This document shows, piece after piece, positions 1 through 9,214 of a stretch of 64,000 nt of DNA (positions are counted from its first letter, which is position 1; each line of letters begins with the position of its first letter). This DNA comes from Oceanirhabdus sp. W0125-5 (GTDB taxonomy: Bacteria; Bacillota; Clostridia; Clostridiales; Clostridiaceae), in contig NZ_CP115913.1 of assembly GCF_027938815.1 (NCBI RefSeq), forward strand, positions 678,001 through 742,000, written 5' to 3'. The notes under the pieces were generated by a model, which made no database searches, was not told where the DNA came from, and saw nothing but the letters and a program-made list of their open reading frames with translations. The position numbers and the translations under genes were made by a program.

Positions 1-350
1 TAAGTGATAGAATATATAATTGGATTAATGAATGGAATAAAGAGAAAGCAATAAGTATACGAGTAGAAAAAGACAACGAGTATTATGATAGTTTAAGTGA
101 AATAGAAAAAGAATGGCTTGTAGGAGTATGTAATGTGATTGAAGATAGTGAAAATCAGGATAGTCAATTACTTATGAAAGCTTTATATGATGTTTGTCAT
201 GATGAAGATAAGAAGATAAAAAAAGCAAATCAAAAAAGATTATTTAGCATTGTATATAAACTTGTGTTAAATAGCGATAGTGGACCAAGGTTACCATTAT
301 TAATAAACACAGTTGGAATTGAAGAGTGTTTGAGGTTATTAAGGTTTTAA
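1..350 (+). CDS. Class I lysyl-tRNA synthetase, C-terminal part (gene cut by window edge)
   Basis: The reading frame is open from position 3 to the TAA at 348-350, so this is the 3' end of a gene starting left of the window. The visible 115 residues end in NSDSGPRLPLLINTVG, which resembles the GPRLP-containing C-terminus of class I (archaeal-type) lysyl-tRNA synthetases, the enzymes that charge tRNA-Lys and that some Bacillus and Clostridium carry beside the class II enzyme. The catalytic HIGH/KMSKS region lies outside the window, so the call rests on the tail alone. The GTG at 135 is internal to the frame and unlikely to be a true start. Confidence 0.65.
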   Translation, partial: SDRIYNWINEWNKEKAISIRVEKDNEYYDSLSEIEKEWLVGVCNVIEDSENQDSQLLMKALYDVCHDEDKKIKKANQKRLFSIVYKLVLNSDSGPRLPLLINTVGIEECLRLLRF

Positions 351-370
351 ATAATAAAGTATTATAGCGA

Positions 371-393
371 GGCGCGTGAAACGCGCCTTTTTT
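371..393 (+). terminator. Intrinsic terminator after the lysyl-tRNA synthetase gene
   Basis: A GC-rich stem GGCGCGT/ACGCGCC with a GAA loop is followed directly by a run of T. It lies 20 bases after the stop codon and separates this gene from the export operon starting at 643. Confidence 0.9.
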
Positions 394-642
394 ATTTAAA
401 TAATGTAAGAAAAATTATGATTTATTTAACTTGCTACAACATACTATAACTCAAGTTAGATAAGTATTATTAAAATTATTTAATGTGAAAGCATCTCTGA
501 ATGGTAAAATATTACATTAAAGTAATGTAGGCATAGATATAAAATCACATAAAACATGATAAAATGTAGTAAATGGAAATAAATGTAATAACCATAATGA
601 AAATCATGAAATTATCTTTATATCATTCAAGGGGGTATTAAT

Positions 643-1617
643 ATGATTAAAGAAAGGAAAAAAGTTTTAGCTATTTCCATAATTTTATTATTAATCATGA
701 ATCTAACATCTTGTGGGAGTATGATTAAAAGTAAAAAAAAGCAGCCGATATTGCTCACAAGCAAAGAACTTAAATTTATTACTGAGAAGGCAATTAAAAT
801 GGATATAGATGATAAGATTGAGGTTGATGGGAGAGTAGATAGCTATAATTCGGAAAGGTTATCATTTGAAAAAATTGGATATTTAACTTATTATAATGTT
901 TACATGGGTAAAGAAGTGAAAAAAGGAGAACTTTTAGCGGCTCTTGATATAGAGGATATTGATTTTAAAATTAAGGTTTTAGAGTTAAAGGTAAAGCAAG
1001 ACAAGATTAAAATTGAAATAGCTAAAGAATCCGGAGATGCTTTAAAGATAAAAGATTCGGAAATAGAATTGGAACTTCATGAAATGGAATTAGATAAATT
1101 ATATGATCATAGGGAAAATTACTGTTTGATTTCAGGAATTGATGGAATTGTAAGTTCCTATAATGATAAAAACTTAGGAAGTAAAGTCAATGAAAATGAA
1201 TCCATGATAAATATTATGGATACAAATGCTTTATGTATCAAGTTTTTAGTAGATGAAGAAGATGTAAAAAGAGTTGAAATAGGAGACAGAGTTCAGGTTT
1301 GTATAAATGATGAGATTTTTGAATCTGAAATTACTGATATAAATAAGAGGGTTATTACAAGTAAATTACCAGATGAATTAAATGGCAAAGTAACTCCCTT
1401 AAGTACAGTTAAAGTTCAAAAGGTGTTTAAACAGATAAAAGATGCAATTTTAGTTCCTAAAACAGGAATATATACTGATAAATTAGGTGTTAGTACTGTA
1501 CAAGTTATAGAGGATGGAAGAATAATAACTAAAGAAATAGAATTAGGTGAGGAAGTTTTGGATTACTATCAAGTTTTGAAAGGAATTGAGGAAGGGGAAG
1601 AAATTCTTGTTAAATAG
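643..1617 (+). CDS. HlyD/RND-type periplasmic-adaptor-like lipoprotein, first of two
   Basis: A 324-residue protein with a lipoprotein signal peptide (hydrophobic segment about residues 9-22, then LTSC lipobox with Cys24). It then shows the layout of an efflux adaptor: a biotinyl-lipoyl-like half motif (YNVYMGKEVKKGELLAALD), a charged coiled-coil hairpin about residues 115-160, the second half motif, and a C-terminal beta-barrel (VEIGDRVQVCI) and membrane-proximal domain. Family members link an ABC permease to outer layers or present substrate. It is followed two bases later by the FtsX-like permease and then a second adaptor, so the three genes form one operon. The start has a clear AAGGGGGT site. 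Substrate is unknown. Confidence 0.8.
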   Translation: MIKERKKVLAISIILLLIMNLTSCGSMIKSKKKQPILLTSKELKFITEKAIKMDIDDKIEVDGRVDSYNSERLSFEKIGYLTYYNVYMGKEVKKGELLAALDIEDIDFKIKVLELKVKQDKIKIEIAKESGDALKIKDSEIELELHEMELDKLYDHRENYCLISGIDGIVSSYNDKNLGSKVNENESMINIMDTNALCIKFLVDEEDVKRVEIGDRVQVCINDEIFESEITDINKRVITSKLPDELNGKVTPLSTVKVQKVFKQIKDAILVPKTGIYTDKLGVSTVQVIEDGRIITKEIELGEEVLDYYQVLKGIEEGEEILVK

Positions 1618-1628
1618 AGGTGAATGAA

Positions 1629-4508
1629 ATGCTATTTAGATTAATAAAAAAAATTACTAAGAATTTTGGGGTTTTTGCAGCATTATTTTTTGGTATTATT
1701 TTATCTTTGGTAATTATCAATAGTATTGCCATTTATGGAAATAGTTTAAGTGATATGCTACTTCAAAAAGAACTATCAAAATATGAAACAAAATTTAAAG
1801 AGACCGCTGGATCTGTATCTGTATCATATTTTAATTCAGATATAAATTCCGGTTTTTCAGAGGAAATTAGAGATAGTTATATATCTATATTAAGTAAAAC
1901 TAATATGAACATAGAACCAGGACGAATTATGGCTACAGCGAATGAAGGTGCTGTATGGAAAGAAGCTGAAAGTTATAATCCACAAGAGTATTTTTTCTGT
2001 TCAGATTATGACTTAATAAGTATTAAAAATTTTGAAAATCATGTTGAAATAATAGAAGGAAGAATGTTTAATGAGTCTTTTAGAGAAGAAGATAAAAATA
2101 TTATTGAAGTTTTAGTAGATAAAACAACCTTATTGAATTTAGGGTTCAATATTGGAGAACTTTATAGAATAGAATTATTGAATATTCCTACAATCTCAAG
2201 AGTGATAGATGAAATTGAGAGAGTAGACAAAATGAGAATAAGTAAAAATTACTTAAAAATAGTAGGAGTATACGAATTTAAAGAAAATGATTTGTTTTGG
2301 AGAAAAGGAATTTGGGATAATAGTCGAAATCATTTTATAGCTAAGGAAAATTCATTAAGTTTATTGTGTGAGAAAGAAAGTAAGAAGCTTCATTTTAATA
2401 GGGAATATTTCATTAATCTTAGTAATTTGAAATATTCAGAGAGAATGGACTTTATAAAAAAAATAGATCAAATCAACAGTCATTTCAATGAAGTAAATAC
2501 AGCATTCAGTATAAATGTTTACGATTTATTGATAAAAGATAATAATGAAATGAAACTTGTTAATAATATGCTTTGGATTATTCAAATACCATTATTAGTA
2601 ATTGTGTTTCTGTATATCTTAATGATTACAGGAATAATTGTTGATAGAGATAAAGATGAAATTGCTCTTTTAAAAAGTAGAGGAGCAACACAAATAAAAA
2701 TTATAGGGAATTATGTTTTTGATGGATTAGTAATTATGGCAGTAGGATTAGTAATTGCACCTTTTTTATCTTTAAAATTGGCAAGATATATGAGTATTAC
2801 TGATGGTTTTTTACAATTTAATGGGGAAGTAAGTAATAATATATATCTTACTACTAAAAATATATATTTATCATTATTAACATGTATCTTTTTTTTAGGA
2901 GCTCTTATTATTCCTGTTGTTAAGGCATCAAAAGAAAGTATCGTTAATAGAAAGCTATCTAAAGTAAGAATAAGGTTTTCTACCTGGAAGAAATCATTCA
3001 TAGATTTCATATTTATTGGAGTTTCTCTTTATGGACTTTATTCATTTAAAAATACACAAAAAATTGTGTCTACCGTTGAAGTGGATATAAATTCAATATC
3101 TATGGATCCTATTATTTTCATTTCAGTTATTACTCTAACTTTAGGATTGAGTTTGCTATTTTTAAGAATATATCCATACATTATTAAAATAATTTTTGGG
3201 ATTTTTAAGAAAATAATGCCTGCGCACATCTTTGTTTCTTTTTCAAACTTAGGAAGGAAAGTTGGAAAGAGAGAATATACAATGTTATTCATAATGATAA
3301 CTATTAGTATTGGTATATTTAATTTAAAAATCGCTAGGACTATTAATACGAATGTTATAGATAATATTAAGTATATAAATGGAACAGAGATAAAAATGAT
3401 AGGTAATTGGAATAAAGAAAAGATTAAAAATCTTAAAACTAAAATAAACAGAGAGACTTATACTACTGCTGATTTTTTAGCAGGATTACCTGAAGTTTTT
3501 AAAGAGGCTACGAATTTCATTGAACCGGACTTCAATCAATATAAAGAATTAGAAAGTATTGAAGGGGCTACTAAAGTTTTAAAAATTCAAAAGACGAATT
3601 TGGCATTTTCATATGTAGACTATAAAGATATACAAATGGTTGCAATTATTCCAGATGAATACGGAAAGGTAGCTTGGATGAGAGAGGATTTAACACCAAT
3701 ACATTGGTATAATTATCTGAATATTCTGGCTAAGGAGCCTGGAGCGATATTTTTAAGTTCAAATATGAAAAATAAACTTGATTTAGTGAAATTAGAACCA
3801 GGTAAGTTAGTGAAAATTGAAATTGATGGATTTACAGAATTATTTGTTTTTGGTGGATATATAGATTATTGGCCTGAGTATGTAGATAAAGAGTCTGAGT
3901 TAATTATTGGTAACTTTAATTATATATATTCTAAGTTAGCTAGAAAGCCATATGAAATATGGTCAAAGTTGAGGGAAGGAAAGACTTATGATGATCTTCT
4001 AAATGAGATTAAAGAAAAAGACATTAATATAGCAGGGATTCAAAAAGTGGACGTTGATGTAAATTTAAGCATATATCTAAAGGCAATAAATTCATCTATA
4101 ACAATTTCATTTATATTATCAATGTTTATAACCCTTATTGGATTTTTAATTTATTGGTGTATATGTATAAAAGAAAGAGAATTACAATTTGGAATATTAA
4201 GATCTCTTGGATTAAAAATAAGAAAAATATACACCATGATATTTATTGAACAGATTTTTGTAACAGGTGTATCCTTAATTATTGCAGTTTTCATAGGGAA
4301 AATAGTTAGCAACAAATTTCTACCAATTATTTCTCAGATAGTATTTGGGGAAAAGTTAGCAATACCAGTATTTGATTATATAACAAAATATGATTATTTA
4401 CTTATAATGGGTATATTTGTTGTATCAGTAATATTTGTTTTAGGAATTATTTTAAGATATGTTTCTAAGATTAGAATTGACCAAGCCATTAAAATTGGAG
4501 AGGATTAA
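1629..4508 (+). CDS. Large FtsX/MacB-type ABC transporter permease
   Basis: About 959 residues. There is one N-terminal membrane segment (about residues 12-36), a large extracellular domain to about residue 310, three membrane segments (about 315-435), further hydrophobic segments near 450-560, a second extracellular domain, and three final membrane segments (about 820-955). This duplicated FtsX layout is typical of MacB/LolE-like permeases that export lipopeptides, bacteriocins or lipoproteins, or transmit mechanical signals. I chose the ATG at 1629 because GAGGTGA at 1617-1623 is well spaced from it; a GTG at 1620 is in frame but overlaps that site. No ATP-binding subunit is encoded in the operon, so one must be supplied from elsewhere. 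Confidence 0.85.
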   Translation: MLFRLIKKITKNFGVFAALFFGIILSLVIINSIAIYGNSLSDMLLQKELSKYETKFKETAGSVSVSYFNSDINSGFSEEIRDSYISILSKTNMNIEPGRIMATANEGAVWKEAESYNPQEYFFCSDYDLISIKNFENHVEIIEGRMFNESFREEDKNIIEVLVDKTTLLNLGFNIGELYRIELLNIPTISRVIDEIERVDKMRISKNYLKIVGVYEFKENDLFWRKGIWDNSRNHFIAKENSLSLLCEKESKKLHFNREYFINLSNLKYSERMDFIKKIDQINSHFNEVNTAFSINVYDLLIKDNNEMKLVNNMLWIIQIPLLVIVFLYILMITGIIVDRDKDEIALLKSRGATQIKIIGNYVFDGLVIMAVGLVIAPFLSLKLARYMSITDGFLQFNGEVSNNIYLTTKNIYLSLLTCIFFLGALIIPVVKASKESIVNRKLSKVRIRFSTWKKSFIDFIFIGVSLYGLYSFKNTQKIVSTVEVDINSISMDPIIFISVITLTLGLSLLFLRIYPYIIKIIFGIFKKIMPAHIFVSFSNLGRKVGKREYTMLFIMITISIGIFNLKIARTINTNVIDNIKYINGTEIKMIGNWNKEKIKNLKTKINRETYTTADFLAGLPEVFKEATNFIEPDFNQYKELESIEGATKVLKIQKTNLAFSYVDYKDIQMVAIIPDEYGKVAWMREDLTPIHWYNYLNILAKEPGAIFLSSNMKNKLDLVKLEPGKLVKIEIDGFTELFVFGGYIDYWPEYVDKESELIIGNFNYIYSKLARKPYEIWSKLREGKTYDDLLNEIKEKDINIAGIQKVDVDVNLSIYLKAINSSITISFILSMFITLIGFLIYWCICIKERELQFGILRSLGLKIRKIYTMIFIEQIFVTGVSLIIAVFIGKIVSNKFLPIISQIVFGEKLAIPVFDYITKYDYLLIMGIFVVSVIFVLGIILRYVSKIRIDQAIKIGED

Positions 4509-4510
4509 AT

Positions 4511-5575
4511 ATGAAAACAATAAGGAGAATATTAATTATTGCAAGTATGATGTTCAGTGTAATAACAGCGCTTTTATTTACTTCATGTGGTAGTAAAGAA
4601 GAAGCTATTAAAGAAATTGATTCAGAGTATTTTAGCAAAGTAATAGAAGGAATAAAATATGATACTGCAACAGTGACTAGGGGAACTTTGTATGAAAAGG
4701 TTTCAGAAGATACTATGGATATTCTACCAACAAGAGTTAAAGAGTTTAAGTTTAATTTTGATGGATATGTTAATGAGTATCATGTTAAAGCTAATAAAAT
4801 ATTAAAGAAGGGCGACTTGATTGCTGAATTAGATGATAAAAAAATCTCACATGATATTATGATGCAGCAATTTAAGGTAGAAAGACAGCAGGTTATATAT
4901 AATCAGATGAAAACAAAGGGACAAAATGAGAAAGAAATAAAAGTGCAAGAATTAGAAGTTAAAATACAGGAAGAAAAACTTAAAAAGTTACTTAAAGATA
5001 AAGAAAAGCATAAAATTTATGCACCAGTTAATTGCTATATAACTGATTTCTATGTTCGAAAAGGAAACAGCTTCAAGGCTGGTGAAACATTATTCAAGGC
5101 ATCCTATTCAGATAAACCAATTATAAAAACAGCTTATGCTGCTAATTTAGTTAAGTTTGAAAACATTAATATTGGTGATTCTGCTGTAATTAGACAAAGG
5201 TATGGTGAGTATGAAGTAAAAGTATGTTTTATATCATCCCGTAATGACTATGGAAGGGGTGGTTCAATATTTTTTACATTAGATGATGAAAGCAGCATGC
5301 AAGGGTCTATATATGAAAAAATAGTAGCAAATGCAGAGTTTGAATCTAAAGAATTAAAGAATAAGTTGATTGTACCTGAATTAGCGGTAAAACGTAATGG
5401 AGGTATTAGATATGTAGAAATACTTAAAGATGGGAGTAAGAAAATTAGATACGTAGATTGTGGAACCGTAGGTAAGGATGAGAATGGAGTTATGTGTTAT
5501 GAAGTTTTAAGTGGATTAAAAGAAGGGGATGTTGTTATTCTTGGAATAAAAAATAAATTAGACAATGAAATATAG
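4511..5575 (+). CDS. HlyD/RND-type adaptor-like lipoprotein, second of two
   Basis: A 354-residue lipoprotein with a hydrophobic leader and a LFTSC lipobox (Cys26). It repeats the adaptor layout of the first gene: a lipoyl-like half motif (YHVKANKILKKGDLIAELD), a lysine/glutamate-rich coiled-coil hairpin about residues 110-165, a second half motif (VRKGNSFKAGETLF) and a C-terminal domain ending in a YEVLSGLKEGDVVILG-like stretch. It begins three bases after the permease stop, so translation is probably coupled. Two different adaptors flanking one permease suggests a hetero-oligomeric assembly or a duplication; the two proteins are clearly diverged. Confidence 0.8.
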   Translation: MKTIRRILIIASMMFSVITALLFTSCGSKEEAIKEIDSEYFSKVIEGIKYDTATVTRGTLYEKVSEDTMDILPTRVKEFKFNFDGYVNEYHVKANKILKKGDLIAELDDKKISHDIMMQQFKVERQQVIYNQMKTKGQNEKEIKVQELEVKIQEEKLKKLLKDKEKHKIYAPVNCYITDFYVRKGNSFKAGETLFKASYSDKPIIKTAYAANLVKFENINIGDSAVIRQRYGEYEVKVCFISSRNDYGRGGSIFFTLDDESSMQGSIYEKIVANAEFESKELKNKLIVPELAVKRNGGIRYVEILKDGSKKIRYVDCGTVGKDENGVMCYEVLSGLKEGDVVILGIKNKLDNEI

Positions 5576-5590
5576 AGTTTAAAATAAAAG

Positions 5591-5615
5591 GATATGCTGT
5601 GCATGTCTTTTTTTT
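5591..5615 (+). terminator. Intrinsic terminator after the export operon
   Basis: GATATGC and GCATGTC form a 7-bp stem (one G-U pair) with a three-base loop, followed by eight T. It ends the 643-5575 operon. Confidence 0.8.
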
Positions 5616-5727
5616 ATGTTATAATCTATATTAAGAGAAAATTAATATTAATTACTAAGGGATAATTATTTTAAATTGTAATTAATAATTTATTATTTAT
5701 ATATGATGTTTGAGAGGAGAGAAAGAC

Positions 5728-6480
5728 ATGAAATTAATTTCTTGGAATGTTAATGGAATTAGAGCTTGTGTTAAAAAAGGGTTTTTAGATTTTTTTAATG
5801 AAATAGATGCAGATATTTTTTGTATTCAGGAGAGTAAATTACAAGAAGGTCAAATTGATTTAGAACTTGAAGGATATCATCAATATTGGAATTATGCTGT
5901 TAAGAAAGGGTATTCAGGAACAGCTATTTTTACTAAAAAAGAGCCTATAAGTGTTGCTTATGGAATAGATATTGAAGAGCATGATCAAGAAGGAAGAGTT
6001 ATAACATTAGAGTTTGAGGACTTTTATGTTGTAACGGTATACACTCCAAATTCAAAGCGTGAATTAGAAAGATTAGAGTATAGAATGTCATGGGAAGATG
6101 ATTTTAGAGCATATCTTAAACAATTAGAAAGAGTTAAGCCTGTTATAATGTGCGGGGATTTAAATGTTGCTCATAAAGAAATAGATCTTAAAAATCCTAA
6201 GACAAATAGAAGAAATGCTGGTTTCACAGATGAAGAAAGAGAAAAGATGACATTATTATTAAATGACGGTTTTATTGATACGTTTAGATATTTTTATCCT
6301 GATAAAGAGCATATGTATTCTTGGTGGTCATATATGCGTAAAGCTAGAGAGAATAATACAGGGTGGAGAATAGATTATTTCTGTGCATCTGAGGCGTTAA
6401 AAGACAGACTTGTTAGTGCAGATATACACACTGAAATATTAGGATCAGATCATTGTCCAGTGGAGTTAGTAATTAAATAA
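5728..6480 (+). CDS. xth: Exodeoxyribonuclease III (AP endonuclease)
   Basis: A 250-residue endonuclease/exonuclease/phosphatase fold enzyme that cleaves DNA at abasic sites and degrades 3' ends in base excision repair. Diagnostic motifs in order are [19 protein letters not shown] (metal-binding Glu), the active-site block [24 protein letters not shown] and the C-terminal GSDHCPVEL with the catalytic Asp-His. Length matches the ExoA/XthA family. I chose the ATG at 5728, which follows GAGGAGA with normal spacing; an upstream in-frame TTG at 5710 would include the ribosome binding site. It stands alone between two terminators. Confidence 0.95.
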   Translation: MKLISWNVNGIRACVKKGFLDFFNEIDADIFCIQESKLQEGQIDLELEGYHQYWNYAVKKGYSGTAIFTKKEPISVAYGIDIEEHDQEGRVITLEFEDFYVVTVYTPNSKRELERLEYRMSWEDDFRAYLKQLERVKPVIMCGDLNVAHKEIDLKNPKTNRRNAGFTDEEREKMTLLLNDGFIDTFRYFYPDKEHMYSWWSYMRKARENNTGWRIDYFCASEALKDRLVSADIHTEILGSDHCPVELVIK

Positions 6481-6490
6481 TCATAGATAT

Positions 6491-6529
6491 AACATAGAAA
6501 CCAAAGGGTAATCCTTTGGTTTCTATGTT
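6491..6529. terminator. Bidirectional intrinsic terminator
   Basis: A 17-bp perfect inverted repeat (6491-6507 and 6513-6529) lies between the convergent exonuclease III and nitroreductase genes. The outer stem is A/T-rich on both sides, so it can serve both strands. Confidence 0.85.
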
Positions 6530-6556
6530 TATAATAAAATATATTTAGATTATTGA

Positions 6557-7141
6557 TTATAAAGAATAACTATCATAAAAGACTATTTCATCCAAAGGTT
6601 TCTTTGAGGTTGTCTTTAAAGTACCTTGAGGATATCCAAAAGCTAATATTTCAGAAGGATAGAAGTTATCAGGTAGATTTAGTAAAGTTTTAAGCTCTTC
6701 TACATTGAAATATGATATCCAAGTTGAGTATACACCTTTTTCTAAAGCAGCTAATACCATATGTGAACCAGGAATTTTGGTTTGGTGTTCTTCTAAATTA
6801 ATTTTTGAATATAACTCTTTTGGAAGTTTAGAAATAGTTTCTTTTAGTTCTGGACAACGAGAATGTTGAATAAACATTCCACCCTTCTCTTCATCTACAA
6901 TTGTTGCACATAATACAACAAGAAAATCTGCAGATTCAATCCATTTTTGGTTATAACAAATTTTGGATATAGTTTTGATCAGAGATTTATCTTTTATTAC
7001 ACCAAATTTCCAAGGCTGTTCATTCCCACCTGAAGGGGAGAGTCTTCCCGCTTCAAGTATATAATCTATTGTTTCTGAAGGAACTTTTTCTGTACTGAAA
7101 TTTCTTACGCTGCAACGTTTTTTTAATAATTCATTTATCAT
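6557..7141 (-). CDS. Nitroreductase-family FMN oxidoreductase
   Basis: A 194-residue protein with the N-terminal flavin-binding RCSVRNFSTEKV motif and the GRLSPSGGNEQPWKF stretch typical of NAD(P)H nitroreductases. The C-terminal region ILAFGYPQG matches the family's second flavin-contact segment. Such enzymes reduce nitroaromatics, quinones or enone-like compounds using FMN; the physiological substrate cannot be read from sequence. It is the last gene of a leftward operon after the methyltransferase and ThuA-like genes (gap of 77 bases, no terminator seen between). Confidence 0.85.
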   Translation of the reverse strand: MINELLKKRCSVRNFSTEKVPSETIDYILEAGRLSPSGGNEQPWKFGVIKDKSLIKTISKICYNQKWIESADFLVVLCATIVDEEKGGMFIQHSRCPELKETISKLPKELYSKINLEEHQTKIPGSHMVLAALEKGVYSTWISYFNVEELKTLLNLPDNFYPSEILAFGYPQGTLKTTSKKPLDEIVFYDSYSL

Positions 7142-7218
7142 AATATAACTCCTTTAATATTTATAATAGTATTGTAAAAAATTTTAATCATTTTTTCTTA
7201 GTAGACTAAGCCATCTAT

Positions 7219-7830
7219 CTAATAATTTGAACACCATTTAATTCCACTTAAAATCATTTGCATATTTGAATTGGAAAAAAACTGTTCAGAGGAATGTGCT
7301 AAGGAAGTATAAAAAATACGACCTTTTCCATAATTCCTTGTCCATGAGATTGGTGTTTTTATTCCTGAAAAATCAGCCGCGGCTAAAACATTATTACTAG
7401 GATCTACCTGAATATAATACTTTTCACTAATAATATTAAAATCATCTAAACTTACTGTAATAGGATGCTTTTTATCAGTTATTTTAATAGTGTATTCTTC
7501 TTCATTTGAATCATAAAGATATAATGCACCAATCATTTTATAATATTCTTCATCTTCAAACCAATTTATACCACCATGAAATGTAGCTAATCCAACTCCA
7601 TTATTTACTGCTTCCAATAATGGTTTTAAATAATAATTACTTTTTATACCACATGACCATACTGGAACTATAACATCATATTTAATAAGTTTATCATTAA
7701 TTAAAATAGCGAAATCGCATGTTATAGTCACGTTATAATTATCTTTCTCCAATATTTCTCCAATTCTGTTTGCAATCAATTCTGGAGTATGACCTTCCCA
7801 GCCTCCCCATATAATTAAAGCTTTTTTCAT
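7219..7830 (-). CDS. ThuA-like domain protein (glutamine-amidotransferase-like fold)
   Basis: A 203-residue cytoplasmic protein. MKKALIIWGGWEGHTPELIA at the N-terminus, the central VGLATFHGGINWF turn and the terminal GKGRIFYTSLAHS block match the ThuA family (trehalose-utilisation protein fold, related to class I amidotransferases). The family is linked to sugar metabolism but its reaction is mostly undefined, so no substrate is assigned. It sits 48 bases after the methyltransferase and 77 bases before the nitroreductase, in the same direction. Confidence 0.8.
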   Translation of the reverse strand: MKKALIIWGGWEGHTPELIANRIGEILEKDNYNVTITCDFAILINDKLIKYDVIVPVWSCGIKSNYYLKPLLEAVNNGVGLATFHGGINWFEDEEYYKMIGALYLYDSNEEEYTIKITDKKHPITVSLDDFNIISEKYYIQVDPSNNVLAAADFSGIKTPISWTRNYGKGRIFYTSLAHSSEQFFSNSNMQMILSGIKWCSNY

Positions 7831-7878
7831 AATATTACTCCTCTCTATAATTTTTTATTTTAATGTGAATATATAAAT

Positions 7879-8745
7879 TTAAGCTTTCTGAACAACTAAA
7901 CTTAGAGAAGTCGAATTTTCATTAAATGGAGTTCCATCTAAGTCAGCCCATTTCTCAATAATCTCAAATCCATATTTCTTTAACATCTCTTCAAGTTCAT
8001 TTGAAGTGAATAGTTTTTCATAGATTCTATAAGTTTTAATATTATTTTCAGTAACAACAGTATACTGATCTAAGAAAGTTGTTTCATCTTCATAATAAAA
8101 AGTTTTACTTAAAATTGCATAAGGGGACTTATTCCAAAAACCTTCCTCAAAGGAATCCCAATTATTTAGCTTATTCTTTTTATTTTTAAAGTTTGTTGTC
8201 AATACATCAAAGATAAAATAGCCTTTGGGTTTTAATGCATTATAGACATTTTGAATTATCAATTCCTGATTATTTTTATAGTGAGAGCCAAAATCATAAT
8301 AAATCAGTGTGATAATATCATATTCTTCTTGAAAATCCATATCCAAGTAACTGTCATTAATATATTTAATTTCTAAACAATTATCTTTAGCAGAGTTTAT
8401 AGCGTGAGTAATTGAAGTTTTAGATAAATCAATTCCAGTAATATTTGCTCCAGCTTGGGCAAATTTTTCACAGTATAAACCAGGCCCGCACCCCATATCT
8501 AGTAAATTAGTATTTTCATTAATATTAAAATAATTAATTAGATTATTTGTAATTGCATTGATTGTTTTGAAATTTCGGCTTGCTCCATCAATATTTGGAT
8601 TAAGATGAGCTGCTAACATTTGAGTTGAGATGTATTCATCATCCCAAAACTTATCATCGCTTGGTGTATATAATTCAGGTTTAGGAGAAATATCATTAAT
8701 TAGTTTTATTAAATCAATATTTTTATTTATATTAAGTTCTTTCAT
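7879..8745 (-). CDS. Class I SAM-dependent methyltransferase
   Basis: A 288-residue protein with a clear SAM-binding motif I, NLLDMGCGPGLYCEKFA, near residues 85-101, the acidic ITGIDLS strand end, and a YDIITLIYYDFGS motif IV. The N-terminal 60 residues (KFWDDEYISTQMLAAHLNP) resemble clostridial small-molecule methyltransferases of the Methyltransf_25/11 type. Substrate is unknown. It is the first gene of the leftward operon; the start ATG follows AAGGAG with good spacing. It is preceded by an unusually long leader that carries its own terminator hairpin. Confidence 0.8.
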   Translation of the reverse strand: MKELNINKNIDLIKLINDISPKPELYTPSDDKFWDDEYISTQMLAAHLNPNIDGASRNFKTINAITNNLINYFNINENTNLLDMGCGPGLYCEKFAQAGANITGIDLSKTSITHAINSAKDNCLEIKYINDSYLDMDFQEEYDIITLIYYDFGSHYKNNQELIIQNVYNALKPKGYFIFDVLTTNFKNKKNKLNNWDSFEEGFWNKSPYAILSKTFYYEDETTFLDQYTVVTENNIKTYRIYEKLFTSNELEEMLKKYGFEIIEKWADLDGTPFNENSTSLSLVVQKA

Positions 8746-8796
8746 TTTAAAATCTCCTTATAATTGATTTTTGAATAACAATACAATTTTTAATAA

Positions 8797-9078
8797 TAAA
8801 AAAGAGCTACAGATTACTCTGTAGCTCGTAAAAGCGTGTTTCCAATAAGGTGCAATGGAACTATGAGTAATCAAAATCATTTAATAAATTTAGGCAATCT
8901 TAATAATCAATTTTATGTGTAATAATTTGAAGAAATATTACGCTAAAATTGAATCTAATTGTTTCCTAATTTAATTATTAATATGATTTTGTCACACTTC
9001 CATGCTCATTCATGTTATACGATTTTAATAACACTGAATTTGCCGGATATCATCCCACCTTTAATTGTATTATTATTC
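8797..9078 (-). ncRNA. Structured leader RNA with terminator/antiterminator, unidentified class
   Basis: Read on the minus strand, a leader of about 280 nt runs from the promoter at 9085-9113 to a 10-bp terminator stem (8804-8813 with 8818-8827) followed by a U-rich run (8803 downwards), all upstream of the methyltransferase start. Inside it are a 10-bp hairpin (9008-9018 with 9028-9039) and a long imperfect hairpin (8907-8923 with 8936-8952). The eight bases 8865-8872 are exactly complementary to 8812-8819 in the terminator stem/loop, which would form an alternative antiterminator. This is the architecture of a transcriptional riboswitch or attenuator. I could not match it to a T-box, SAM, cobalamin, purine, TPP, lysine, glycine or c-di-GMP consensus. 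Confidence 0.55.
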
Positions 9079-9084
9079 ATAACA

Positions 9085-9113
9085 ATTATACATTATTTTG
9101 TAAAATAAGTCAA
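9085..9113 (-). promoter_or_regulatory. Promoter of the methyltransferase leader
   Basis: On the minus strand: TTGACT at 9108-9113, a 17-base spacer, and TATAAT at 9085-9090, nearly a perfect vegetative promoter. The start of transcription is predicted near 9078. Confidence 0.75.
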
Positions 9114-9120
9114 ATAAGTG

Positions 9121-9196
9121 TTTACATGTATAGAAAATCATGGTAGTATATCATTAAATAATATATCATTAAATGATATATTATTTAATGATATAC
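9121..9196 (+). promoter_or_regulatory. Promoter with 51-bp perfect palindrome, candidate PadR operator
   Basis: TTTACA (9121-9126), a 17-base spacer and TAGTAT (9144-9149) form a promoter. It overlaps a perfect 51-bp inverted repeat (9146-9196, centre 9171) built from repeated ATATCATTAAAT-like half sites. The palindrome covers the predicted transcription start, the usual place for a repressor. The operon's second gene is a PadR-type repressor, so autoregulation is the simplest reading. Confidence 0.6.
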
Positions 9197-9214
9197 GTGA
9201 AAAGGGGAAAATTT

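Noticed and set aside
8797..9078. T-box riboswitch upstream of the methyltransferase
   Set aside because: TTGGAAACACGC near the terminator faintly resembles the T-box sequence, but AGGGTGGNACCGCG is absent and downstream genes are not aminoacylation or amino acid genes.
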